Origin: Biscogniauxia marginata
Taxonomy: Eukaryota > Ascomycota > Sordariomycetes > Xylariales > Xylariaceae
NCBI GenBank assembly: GCA_022695795.1
Contig: MU404069.1
Span: 1 to 64,000, forward strand
Direction of reading: 5' to 3'
DNA: 64,000 nucleotides
The first letter of the stretch is position 1. Every line of letters begins with the position of its first letter. Below are positions 1-11,136 of this stretch, in pieces. The notes under the pieces are model-generated. The model saw only the letters and a program-made list of their open reading frames with translations, had not been told where the DNA came from and did no database searches. Made by a program: the position numbers and the translations under genes.

Positions 1-102
1 GTTTTTAAAACCTGTCGGGTTAAAAAAGCATATATTTTTTCATTTTATAAATTCGGCATAAAATCAAGGTTAATTACTATATATAATTAAATTTATAACC
101 CC

Positions 103-133
<31 letters not shown>

Positions 134-618
134 ACACAGCACATGCCTTTGGTATATCCATTCGACCCCACATCAGAAGTATATCACAGCCTTTATATAC
201 TTCTTTTGAGACTAATTAACCCCTATAGACCGGACGAAAGTCTATAGAATATCGGACGTTTTTCGGACGATTTATAGTCCCAGGTACTCTACGGAGAGCC
301 AGAAACTGCATGTATATTGCAGCTGCAAAGTATCGAGATTCAGGATTGAGTTTGGTATAGTTTGGAGTCATTTGAGTGTTCTGTGAGTCCAAGATATCTA
401 CATATGTTCACATTGAATTATACTAATAATTTCGGTGATAGATTCACTGAAGTGGGCATTGAAACTACAACCACCAGGATCTTCCGACCTGAGAAATCTG
501 TGTGGTATCAGAGATTGACAGATCTCTATTGGAGCTGAATTTTCCTTTTGTAAGCAGTCGCGGAAGATATTCCTCTCTTTTTACTTTACTAACTAATGGC
601 CTCGTAGTAGTAGACAAT
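1..618. other. AT-rich intergenic sequence and upstream region
   Basis: Apart from the C/CA tract I see no gene here. The left end is AT-rich, and the last 200 bases are the presumed promoter and leader of the gene that starts at 619. The frame of that gene is open upstream to 502, but only from a GTG, so the first ATG (619) is preferred. Confidence 0.6.
99..138. repeat. poly-C tract followed by (CA)n microsatellite
   Basis: About 21 consecutive C are followed directly by nine to ten CA units. This is a simple-sequence tract. Its exact length may be unreliable in assembly, because homopolymers of this size are often miscalled. Confidence 0.95.
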
Positions 619-2365
619 ATGGATAACGACAGAACCCACCGAGAGGCCAACCATCGTAGCGATAACGGTGTAGAGGCGCCAATGACCGATACTCATAGCG
701 ATGGTGTAGTGCCAATGGATATTGACCCAGTCCCTACACTAAACGCTGAGAGTGACGCCCATCGCGAATACATCAAGGTGTCCACTCGCAATGCGAAGTG
801 CGACCAGTGCGAGAAACGGAATACCACTATCATGCAGAAATGCAAGAAGTGTGGCATGACTACATGCCAATTCTGTCATGAGCGGGGGCGACACGATAGT
901 CGCCACAATCTCGCTAACTTGGACCTCGATTGGACCCTTGAGCCTAGAGTCCGACGCAAGAGCAAGAGGGTTAGTGACGCAAGGAACCAGGGAGACGTTA
1001 GTGAAGGTTCCAGTAGCCGAAAGGGGAGTGTCAAGCTCGGCCGCCCACCGACGCAACCCGGTCAGATGGGGGTACGCCGCGGTCTCGTTCGGGAGCCGGT
1101 AACCCCAAACCCGGATTCTCTGCTGCTCATGCACGGGGAAGCATCTGCCGAAGACAACCCCGATGAGGCTCATGGCCACCCGAGTGAGGCTGCCAGCACT
1201 AGCATCCCCGATGCTAATGCTGGAAGTGCCCAAGGTAGCGTGGGTTCTGCAAGAGAAAATGAAAGTGAGTTGATCCCTAATCTCAGGAGTTGATGTAAAT
1301 TCGGAAATTCTGACCTCAATATAAGTTGCAGCCTCTCCAGCGGCTATGCAGCCCCAAACCGGACGCAAGCCACTCCCGACAGGTCGTCGAGCCCTGAACC
1401 CTTTTACTCCCCTGGGTAGTTCCTTGAGAAGCCCAGCTTTCACCAGTGTTAGTCCTTTTGGCAGCCGTGATAGTCCCCGGGCCCCGATTCAAAGCCCTAC
1501 TCCCACTACGAGGAACCCAAGCAATGCCATTGCTCTGGAGCCAACGGAGGCCAACTATCGCTTCCTCTCAAAACATTGGGCAGACCGAGGCCGACATGAC
1601 ATGGCTCAGCAGTATGCTTCCATGGCTGCGATGGCTCAAAGAGAGAGAAACCGGGAACCTCAACACCAAACTCAGCAGCGAATCCACCAGATTTCCGGGA
1701 TTGAGCCAGGGGACCAACCAAGCAGCGGCTATCCGAAGGTGGAAGTCCGGAGTAGTGGACATGGAGAAGCCGTCGCCAATGGCCTCCATCAAGGCAACCC
1801 AGATGCTCGCGGTATACGAGGCCCCGCCCATAGCGAGCTTCGTATGCCTCCGCCAAAGCACTTGCCAGGAGCGGGCACAGCAACTCCGAGTACACTTCGG
1901 ATCGTTGTCGGGGGAGAAGCGCCAGAGGGTCGAACTACAGCCTCCAACGGGAAGATCCCCGAGGTACTCTACTACGCAGCTCGTGGGACGGAGTTGGAAG
2001 ATAGTCTTCGTACCCGGGGAGAAGGTGGAAGCAAGGTAACCATATCCCAATCCACCCCGGCAGGCAACAGCAGCCCGCCCAAGATCGCCTTCCTCAGTTT
2101 TATGGAGGCGCGGAAGTGGGCAACGCTAAGCCAGGGCGACCTCAACAGGCAGTGGGAGCTGTTGTTCCAGTTGGACCAAGACTGGAACCACAACCCCATC
2201 ATACAAGAGAAGCGCGAGCGCGATCCTCTCGGGGCGCTCGAGATGCTCGAGGCCTCGCTTACCCTGCAGTCCATGCGCGAAGGTCTTCCTAACAAGCCCT
2301 CCTGGGCCTTGTGGGACTTGTGGTTCGAATGGCGGGGGTCTCAACTCGCGGCCGAGATCGAGTAA
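619..2365 (+). CDS. hypothetical protein with a Cys/His zinc-binding cluster
   Basis: Two exons, 619-1264 and 1341-2365, give about 556 aa. The intron starts GTGAGT and has a CTGAC branch site. An alternative acceptor 9 nt earlier (exon from 1332) also keeps frame and would add three residues. The N-terminal third carries a compact cluster: C61-x2-C64, C75-x2-C78, C83-x2-C86, then H92 and H96. The spacing suggests a cross-brace zinc fold such as a B-box or ZZ type. The rest is Ser/Pro/Gly-rich and probably disordered, while the C-terminal 100 residues are more ordered and Trp-rich (several W in the last 80). I do not recognise the family. A nuclear or scaffold role is possible but is only inferred from the zinc cluster. 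Confidence 0.7.
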
Positions 2366-3708
2366 CCGGGATTGCCGCGAGATCGAGAATGGCAAGCGTT
2401 TTGGACGACTGCTTCTTTTTTTCCTTTGGGAATTGCGAATGTTTCTCTTGCTTCCAGCTGTCTTCCCCCCCATGGCACTCGTTTCTCGAAGATTTTTCTC
2501 TGCCTGTCGCAATGCCTTCTGCAAGCTCAACAGTCTTCTCTTCCCCCCGCCACATGCCTCGATGAAGTGCTCTCCGGGATGGGGTCACTCGATTTCAAAG
2601 GAGGGTCACTATCCACCAGGTATAGCCCTGAGCAGACCACTCCGCAGCGTCGGAGAGGGGCTGGGCTGCAGGCTCCTATAAATGTGGTCGCCCGCATAAC
2701 GAAACAACCGATTCCTTGTCGGGGTGCGGTTAATATAGATAGAATAGAAGTGCCCCTAGAGGATCTTGTCCGTTACAGTACCACATGATTCTCCACACTA
2801 AATAGGTACCTAGACAAGAGAACTCCGAGAGAGTTTCTCTGAGAGACTCTCCAACAATTATGCTATTACTATACTGTCTTCAAGAAAGCTCGCTAGAACT
2901 CTAGCATTGTTAGAATACTCTAGTGAGCCTCTAGCCCATGGGGACGTCTCTGTATGCCTCTATGATTAAAGGGAAATGATGGGGTTTCCCTCTAGTTCTA
3001 TCAGCAGTTAGTCAAATAAAGGATTTGTTCCTACCAAAAATATTTATCTTTCTACCGTAGTCCAGTAGGGGTTCCTGGACACTGCTGTTGATGATTGTTG
3101 CAATGCTGTCCTACCTCAATAGAAGTGAACCTATGATATGAAAGGGGGTGGCTGGTGACGACAAGCCACAGTGTTATTTCTTGGCATAGTAACTATGTGT
3201 GACGACAGGATGAATCTGTTCACTTGTCGCAATACCTCGGTAGATGCAAGAAGATGATACAACACAAAGACTGTAATAGCACTGGGTGATCAGAAAAAGC
3301 ATTATTGGATCTATCTCAACCGTGCTGTTTGACTTGCTATCAACTCAGGCAAAATGTAGTTTTCTTTCACCCCTAGTTCGCTTGACTTCAAGTTAATAAT
3401 CACATTGAGCAATTTCATACTGGTGGTTGGTCTTGTTTAAATCTCGTAGCTTCAGAGAAAAATATTCAGTTATCTGACTTCGATGTTCTCAGTCCATTAC
3501 TACCCTGCGGCGGGTTCTCTCTCCACGGCAACTCTCAAGTACTATCCAAAAGGGCAAGCAACTCATCCTAGAAATCGTCTAGTGTCACCATACTATGTAA
3601 TCTAATGCTCAACAGTACACGAGAATATCTCATATTAGGATGATATTTTGCAAAGGTACCTTCTAATTTACTAACATATACTGCTTTTGACCTAAAATAC
3701 TCTGCAAG
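2366..3708. other. intergenic region, no gene seen
   Basis: The first few hundred bases are the likely 3' UTR of the upstream gene, with a T/C-rich stretch near 2410-2480. The remainder is AT-leaning sequence without a frame that looks coding. It separates two convergent genes. Confidence 0.5.
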
Positions 3709-5432
3709 TCAGGGACCTTCGGGAAACGATAACGCCAAGCCCCTCAGCCTTCGCGCCCATAACCACCAACTACAAGTAATAAACATTGCTAGGGAATAGC
3801 TAGATATAAAGAGGAACACTGAAAAGTTGAGCCCATATGCCAAAAATTGCACCCAGGCCCACAGTATCCCTAAAACACTCATCGCCCAAATCGCCATCAT
3901 GATGACCGTGAACACCATCCTCGCAGAGTCGATACTAGTTGTGCTGCTCTTTCCGACGCTATACTCCCCGTCGTCCTCCTCCCCAGCCATTTCCACGGAT
4001 TCGTAAAGGTATTCGGCCGAGTATATCATGTCCTGGATGTAGTTCATAATGTTTTCGTTAGACTCCCGGTCTGCGAACGGCTTCTCCCGGAAGTGTTCCG
4101 GCCCGGTCTTGGTGGCGATCGCCGTCTGCACCCTATCGAACAGCTCGAGCAGGGCGGGACGTCCGTCGTGGTCGAGCTGCACGCATCTGACGGAGAGGTT
4201 GTACAGCTCCAGATCGAGATTGGGGTAGGGGAAGTTATTAAATACGCGTTGCATGACCTATTAATACACTTAGTAACAGGTATGTATCTCTTTATTAAGA
4301 GCTCTGTGAAATAAGTGACTTACGCGTCCAATCTCGTATATGTTCGCGCTCGTGATAGTGGTGGCGGTCATGCCAGAACTTTGTGAAGGGCTTCGTCAGA
4401 ACGCTCCACCATATATATTCGAATACACCCAACTTACGGTATGCGCATCTCGGTAAAATCATCGGTGGCCTCGCCGAAATCGGTCAACTTCAGTATGGGT
4501 ACCAGACTGTGGTCGTCGGCATCGAGTTCGCCGAATATGACTGATGCGGATGTCAAATAGTGCACTGCTAACTTCTTTCCTCCAGGCCTTACAGTTCTCT
4601 AGGTTGTCCATGTTGCCGTGGAAGATCTGACGGTCGTTATTGCTAGGCTCCGTCGCCGGCGGGTTCTCTAATGCGGGATCCTTAGTATCCAAGCCGAATT
4701 TCCCCATCGGCGAATTAGCTAGGGCTAGAGCAACTATAGGCCACGAAGTTAGCAAAAACGATATATCTGGCATGGGGAGTGTCTAAGCTCTTGTTCTGCC
4801 TCGAAGAGTCCTAACTAGGTAGGTAGTCGAAGAGGTTTTCTTTAGGAGCTTCTTACTTCGAACCACTATGTATTTTCATTAATATTAGATTATTCTTCAC
4901 ATATCCAAGTGAGAGCTTTGAGGAATATAGGCAGAGGACTCACAACAGCGATAAATCATCCATATGACCCGGTTCGGCATCGGAGGGGCTCCATGCAACG
5001 CCCGACTCATTTGTTGTCTCTCTAGGACGTCGTGGAGACTGAGATTCGGGACGAACTCGGTAATAAGAATGATGCGCAGCCATTGCGGGAGATAATCTTG
5101 CCCTCTGTTGGATTGCTCGATTATGCGGTCGCTCGCTACGGGCTGCGCAATGTGCATTGAGCCATATAAACTCTAGGGTGACGATACTACGTCAGAGGGC
5201 CACCGGCGCGAACTCATCATTATAAGGACATGCTACTAACCCTAGTAATATTTATCTCGTTTTGTATCTGGCTAGCTGTTGCATCGCGGGCGGCGCATTT
5301 CACCACTAATCTCATCCGCGTCTCAGGATCCCTAAACCTCCATGTTACTCCATTCGATCCCGAGCCCTGGAACCCCTCGCATTCGAACCGGGGTTCCTGT
5401 CTGAATACGTCTCTGTATACCGCCCGGAACAT
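3709..5432 (-). CDS. protein-kinase-like protein with two C-terminal membrane segments
   Basis: Seven exons on the minus strand: 5432-5241, 5172-4944, 4865-4857, 4733-4593, 4540-4438, 4378-4324 and 4257-3709, about 425 aa. Every junction keeps frame and restores kinase motifs. These are the Gly loop G23-x-G25-x-x-G28, Lys45 (VVK), a likely helix-C Glu59, a hinge region and DFG at 211-213, followed by a C-lobe that continues through exons 6 and 7. The catalytic loop reads H182-G-N-M-D rather than HRD, so the usual catalytic Asp is Asn. Two hydrophobic spans at about 356-381 and 384-410 suggest a membrane anchor. Exon 3 is only 9 nt, but it is needed to join helix-E residues. The intron before exon 4 has a perfect CTAAC branch site. 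The enzyme may be an atypical kinase or a pseudokinase; its substrate is unknown. Confidence 0.72.
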
Positions 5433-6412
5433 AGGTAGATGTGGTCAATGTCGTGTCGAGTAAAACGAACGTCTGGCTCGGATCCAAGGAGACCTTTACA
5501 CTGTTTACCACGCTACGTTACGATGTGTTGAGAGTAGAGGCGGTACGTCCAACTCGAGGAGTAAGACTACAGGCAACGCTGGTTAGTTTCCATGTCAATA
5601 AGATTTGAAGCTAGAAGAAGTTCTCAATTATCTCTACATGTCAATTGACGGCTGCCAATCGCCGAAAGACAAAGACGGCTCTCATAATCAGATGGGGACA
5701 AAGGGGACAATCACCCGTTCCGGAGCTACTAGCTACAGAACTAGAACATAGATTCGCCAAATTGTAGAAAAATATAGCAATGAATATTATCACACGATCA
5801 TTCAAATTCTAATTATAAGCGTTATGTGACTCGGGGTAATAAAAGAGGAGGTATATACTAAACAACGCCTTTATTTCTTGAAGCTTGCAGAATAGGTCGC
5901 CGTTATAAGAAGATATTTTATGAAGACGAACGAATTCATACGCTTCTAAGCTCACATCCCACCCAATTGAACACCTACCTGCAAGATATTATGCTTCATA
6001 ATTATACATTTTCCTTGCTAAGCTTCTACATTGTACATCCCCTATTTTATCAACTCACAGTTATTTCATCCGCATCCGTCTGGTTGGGCCCGTGTCGATA
6101 ATATCTAATTCATGACTATTTTTTTGGAGTCACTGTTTAAGGTGCTGTGTAGCTTCACTTTGGTTTAGTTATTGTAATTTTCGACTTGATAAACTCACGT
6201 GCACTGCATCCGTAGAGCATCTTCCTGTCAAACGCAACCAGTCAGTTTCATAATGCAAGTCGTATATTATTAAATCATCCATATTAATTCTTGATTTTCG
6301 CCTTTTACCTAGTCGATTCTCCATTACCACCGTGGAGGATTCTGTTTATAATTGTGTCTCATTAAGTCATTTCCATCGATGTTGACTTCTGCCCAACACC
6401 CCTTTTCCGAAC
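5433..6412. other. intergenic region, no gene seen
   Basis: This holds the upstream region of the kinase-like gene and the downstream region of the dehydrogenase gene. It is AT-rich with no convincing frame. Confidence 0.5.
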
Positions 6413-7398
6413 TTAACCATTGACGATAGAACCGCCATTGCAATGAATGGTCTGTCCGCTGATGGCTGAGCTATCCTTCGATGCGAGGAAAACCACACAA
6501 GTCGCAATCTCGCTGGGCTGCGCCGGTCTCCCCATCGGACTGGTGAATGACTTCTGCGCCTCCTCATTCATGGTAGCGGGGATCAGGGGGGTCCAGACGG
6601 GGCCGGGGGCGACAGCATTGACCCGGATTCCTCTGGATACATACTGGTTGCTAAGGCCGCGCGTGAATGATACGATGGCGCCCTTGGTGGAAGTGTAATC
6701 TAGGAGGTCCGGTCGTCCAATGTACGCATTGATACTTGCGTTGTTGATGATAGTGGATCCGCGGGACATGTGAGGGAGCGCGTACTTGGCCAGGTAGAAG
6801 AACGGATGAATGTTCGTGTTGAACGTGTGCTCCCATTGCTCTCTGATATCCAAGGTTAGATGGTTGGTCTGAATGGGATCAATGTCTGGAGGATGACGAC
6901 TTACTCGGTGAGGTCCTTGATATCATCGACCATCATTTGATAAGCGGCATTGTTGAAAAGGATGCTGATGCCGCCTAGAGTCTTCAAAGCCTCATCGACA
7001 GCCTTCTTGCAGTTGGTCTTGTCAGTCAAGTCGGTGGCGAACAAGTAGCACTTCCTGCCGTGTGATTCGACCATCTCCTTCGTCTCCTTGGCATCCTTCT
7101 CCTCGTCGGGAAGATATACAATCAGGGAGTCGGCGCCTTCCATTGCGAATAGGATCGCAGTCGCACGACCAATTCCCGAGTCGCCTCCCGTGATAATAGC
7201 TTTCTTACCCTTGAGCTTGCCAGCAGGCTCGTACTTTTGATAGCCGCCATCATCGGTGGGGAGGGTATCGTATTGAGCCTGCACCGGCATCTGGTGTTCC
7301 TTACCAGGGAATTCCTGGTACGTCACCGGAACCGTGTGGCCTTTTATTAAATTCATATTAGCATGCATTAAGACAGGAATGTCTGGTACCCTAAACAT
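6413..7398 (-). CDS. short-chain dehydrogenase/reductase (general-stress-protein-39-like)
   Basis: Two exons, 7398-6905 and 6842-6413, give about 307 aa. The 62-nt intron (GTAAGT, CTAAC branch) joins '...KDLTE' to 'EQWEHTF' in frame. It shows the classical SDR fold: NAD(P)-binding TGGDSGIG at about 70-77, an NNAA segment, catalytic Ser near 201 (NNASINAY), and Tyr214/Lys218 in YTSTK. The end ISGQTIHCNGG is typical of the YhxC/YghA/Gsp39-type subgroup, whose members carry an N-terminal extension like this one and act as NAD(P)-dependent oxidoreductases. The substrate is not predictable. The start is uncertain: ATGs at 7398, 7368 and 7356 all fit, and the frame stays open to 7620. Confidence 0.9.
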
Positions 7399-8903
7399 AG
7401 TAGCTTTTTGGATGCCCACCTTCTTTGAACTGGGAACCAGACATGGTGGATTGTGTGTAAGTGTTAATCGAGACGTATTGCTGAAAGTCTTGGTCTTTAG
7501 TGGGCCAGAAACTTGTATCGACTTTCTTGATCTTGAGAGGCACAAAATCAAGATAGATAACGAGGTTTGGAAGTTAAGGTCAGGATCGAGGCTAATGTGA
7601 CTTTGTATGTTGACAATCACAATCGTGATGGCAACACAACATCAAGTCAATGACATCACCCTGGTTGATTGCATCGCTGCTAAGGCTTGTAGCGGGAGGA
7701 CCGCTTTTTCGGCGCCTTGTAAAGTCAGAATGACGGTATCATGGAGCAAACCCTCCGCGGCCTCCGATACATATTAGCTTTACATGTTTCACGTGTATGT
7801 GTTTATGGTACAAGGTAAGGTAATTCGGCCCCCCTTTTTGATAACTATAATACGGAGTACCTGACTTACATGTAACCTAAAAGTACCTACAGCAGTCCAC
7901 CTGGTGGTAGCACATAAAGATAATTGTGGCTAGTGTTTAGTGGCTTGAACAGGTGCTACAGAACCTATCCATAGGTTAAGTACATCTGTATGTATTTCAT
8001 GTTTCTATCGAAGTCGGTAACTTGCGTAGACATGCCCTTGCCTCATATAAAGTGCCTGTAGTTGTAAAAACTCTCCTCGGCCGACTAACATATTTCTAGG
8101 TGGATATCCCTGAGAAATTCGTATATAGAGATAGCCGGGCTCTTCTGAGATAAGAGATCCCAGGATAAATAGTCGCGCTTCCAGTAACGGCTCACCATCA
8201 TGTACCATAGACGGACATCTGAGTCGAAAACACTAGCCCTCTTGACTTATATCAACACATTCGGATGAATCTTGCTGAGAATATTATAGCCACTGACCAA
8301 TATGACAGACAATACAGAAGAGGCACATCAGGCGTCTGAGTCTATACTGTACAATACGTGCGCTGCGCTCAACTTACATCAGCCCGCTGCATCCTACATA
8401 TCCTCACGACTCATCATATACAACATATCAATCAACTAATACGACACGCCAGCCAGAGTCCGCAATAAGACACACGCTTATAATCAATCAAAAACATAGG
8501 CACAGCAATTTGCCTTCATACAGCTAGCTGTCTGCAGATTTCCCGAACCAGTCCACATCCGCATCGGTGTTTCCTCACAGACAAACTGTAGGCCGTTCGA
8601 TCGAGTTCCCAGCGTATATCCGACACGACACGCCAATAAGGGCGTAATAGTAGCTAGCGTCAAGTCTCCTCCGCCATGCCGCCACGTTTCCACATCTATC
8701 GATTTCCCCCGCTCCTCGGCCCCCTGAGGATTCAAACAATGTTTACCCTAACGCCCATCTGATAAATATTCCAATAACATATCTTGTAGTCGGGAAAGGG
8801 TCGAGGTAAAGGAGGTCTGCGCGATTCGCTTTCGTTCCCGTAGCACCCCTCCTCCTCCCTTTCGGTAAAGCAAGCGCGGGTCCCAGCAAAGAAGAATAAA
8901 CCC
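7399..8903. other. intergenic region, no gene seen
   Basis: No frame here has recognisable coding character. Short open frames around 8005-8208 and 8484-8914 look like chance. The right end is the likely 3' UTR of the V-ATPase subunit gene. Confidence 0.5.
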
Positions 8904-9561
8904 TCACAACGCAATAACGCCCCGTCGTTGCTGGCGGATATGCAGTAGGCCCTGGAGGCCGCAGAAAACGAGGAAAGCCTAGAAGCCGGAATAAATCAGT
9001 CTCGAAGCAAAAACACTTGCTCCTCTCTCCTCTCTCTCCGTGTTCGTGTTCGTGTCTTGTCCCCCCCTTCCTTCCATGTGAACCGCAAAGAGGGAGAAAT
9101 TGGGCGCCATAGATGATGTGACATCAAATAGTGGCGGTAGCTGGCTGCTTCTAATGGAAGCAACGGGAGGAGGGGACGCCTCGGGAAGGAAAAGAAGAAA
9201 AAAGGGAGAAAAAACTTACAGCGTACACGATGACGGCGATGAATATCGTGCCGGCGACTTCGGCGCCGTTGTCGGGGTCGTCGGCGCCGCCGACGAACTC
9301 GTGGTGTCCGGTGCGGAAGAGGCCGCCGAGAATGGAGAGGATGACGATGGCGAAGACGGAGATGACCACGCTGTGTATGTGTGTACCTCGTCGTTAGTTT
9401 TCTGTTTTATAATATTTTCGTTTCGTCTCTGCTTGAGAGAAGGGGGAAAAGATGGAATCGGAGATGGATAGATTAGATCGGATTGGATCGGATTAGATCA
9501 AATAGGCGTTCGTAGGAACGTACCAAGACCAGGCTTGCATCGAACTGACGATGGGCTTCAT
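8904..9561 (-). CDS. V-type ATPase V0 subunit f (RNAseK-like small membrane protein)
   Basis: Three exons, 9561-9524 (38 nt), 9370-9220 and 8978-8904, give 87 aa. The joined protein starts MKPIVSSMQAW and has two membrane spans. The first is VVISVFAIVILSILGGLF. The loop between them is HHEFVGGADDPDNG, and the second span ends YAAFLVFCG. The tail is basic. As recalled, length and layout match the yeast V0 subunit f (YPR170W-B) and animal RNAseK, which sit in the V0 proton-translocating sector of the vacuolar ATPase. All junctions keep frame (GTACGT and GTAAGT donors). The second intron is long for this window, at 241 nt. The tiny first exon and long intron make this gene easy to miss or truncate in automatic annotation. 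Confidence 0.85.
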
Positions 9562-10087
9562 GATGGCGGATGGGTGCCCGTGAAGGCCTTCGATGGTGAT
9601 GTTCTCGTTAGCTGGCGGGTAGCGTCAATGGATTGTTGGTTCGTAGGGAATGGTGTCGTCGTCGTCGTTTTCAGTGTGTCCTATTACAGAGGCTTTGGGG
9701 ATTGAGAGGTTCAATTTGTTGTTGTTGTCGTCAGCCCGCAGCGGACGGAGCGCCCGGCACCTGCCAAGGTGACCCGTAAGGCCCGCTAACTAAGCCATTG
9801 AACGATGTGAAGTGGTCCAAGCTTCTTTAGACTTGGCCCCCTGCCCCTGAATTGGACGTCGCCAACTTAATCCGAAGCAACACTCCTGACTAAATTCCGG
9901 GCTTCTCCTGAGAAGAAGTAGTTCTTTTACTGCAAACATCTCAGCTCAATTTCGATAAGTGAAAACACGTGTATTAATAGGTCGTTATTTATAGGTCACA
10001 TTGGTATAGGTGCTTGTCACTGAGGGAGCTGCTTGCGCAAAAACTCCTGTCTCTGAATAGGTACAGCAGGACAAGCCACCAACCTAC
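9562..10087. other. upstream region of the V-ATPase subunit gene
   Basis: No coding frame is convincing. The first part includes (GTC/GTT)-rich low-complexity sequence around 9655-9735 and is the likely promoter and leader of the minus-strand subunit f gene. The rest is 3' of the transporter gene. Confidence 0.5.
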
Positions 10088-11136
10088 CTAGACCACATTA
10101 TCCTTCTCTTTCCCATCCGTTTGATATCTCGTAATAGGAGCCCTTTCAGTTCTATCTTCTTCCTTCCTAGCCAGCTCCGCAAATGAATAAGCAAATCCGC
10201 CCGCCATGGTTGCCACAATGCCCCAGTAATTCATCGTGCTGAGGTGGACGTCGAACAGTAAGACACCTACTAAGATGGTCGCGCATTGCTTGACATTGCC
10301 GCACACCGTCATGGTCAGCGCGCCGACGATCTTGTTGGTACTGAAGCTGGAGACGTTCAGGCCGAAGGCGAGCGCCCCGTTACAAGCGAGGACTGGGACG
10401 AACCGGAGGGCCGTCATCGTCGTAGCCTTCTTCGCTAACACCTCACTTCTGACGAAGTGGCCGAACTCCGATAGCTCGCCCGTTAGGAAGGCGAAGACGA
10501 TGGATTGCACGAACGCCAGCGGCGACATGCGGTAGAGCACCTCCCAGGGCGGCAGGGCCAGGCCGCCTGTCATGATGCGGTTCGTAGCAATGGTTTTCGC
10601 GGCCGCCAGGACGACTCCCATGACCGTCAACATGAAGCCTAGATCGGTAAAGGCGAGCTCGCCGTAGGTTGCAAGGGGGATCCCGGCGACGACGGGGATG
10701 AGGGAAAGGTAGGTCCCGCGTGGGAAGGTTCGGCGGTACAGGATCCGGAAGAGGAAGGCCGTGACGAGCGGCGTCGTGGCCCGCACGAGCTGGTGGAAGG
10801 GCATCGAGACCATCGCTAACGAGACATTGGACATGGCAATGTTAAGCGTAAAGAGCAGTGAGAATGCCAACAAGGTGAGACGATCTCTCCATGTCAGCGT
10901 GGTGGTGCGGTAGATCCGACGTCGAAATGCGACGGTACAGCCTACGGATGAGCATCCTGCGTGTAAGGCTGTCAATATCCAAGGGAACTGGAACTGAGGG
11001 GGGTTAGTGTGGTATGTGATTATTAATGTGCGGGAGAACTTGCCGGTCCAAGAATGACTTTGTTGTAGATGGTCAGTCCAATGTTATATGTGAAGTAGGC
11101 ACTTAGGACAATGAATTTCTTCCGAGTCGAAACCAT
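10088..11136 (-). CDS. triose-phosphate/nucleotide-sugar-type transporter (DMT superfamily)
   Basis: Two exons, 11136-11044 and 10993-10088, give about 332 aa. The 50-nt intron has a GC donor (CCG|GCAAGT) and a CAG acceptor. Splicing joins 'YNKVILGP' to 'FQFPWILTALHAG', the typical N-terminal signature of the TPT/DUF250 family (TM1 ending in NKxxL, then FPxxLTxxH). About ten hydrophobic segments follow, including 'ATTPLVTAFLFRILYRR' and 'VCGNVKQCATILVG', which match the paired-repeat architecture of these antiporters. The C-terminus is short and charged. Fungal members sit mostly in Golgi or other endomembranes and exchange phosphorylated sugars or nucleotide sugars. The substrate cannot be assigned from sequence. 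Confidence 0.88.
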
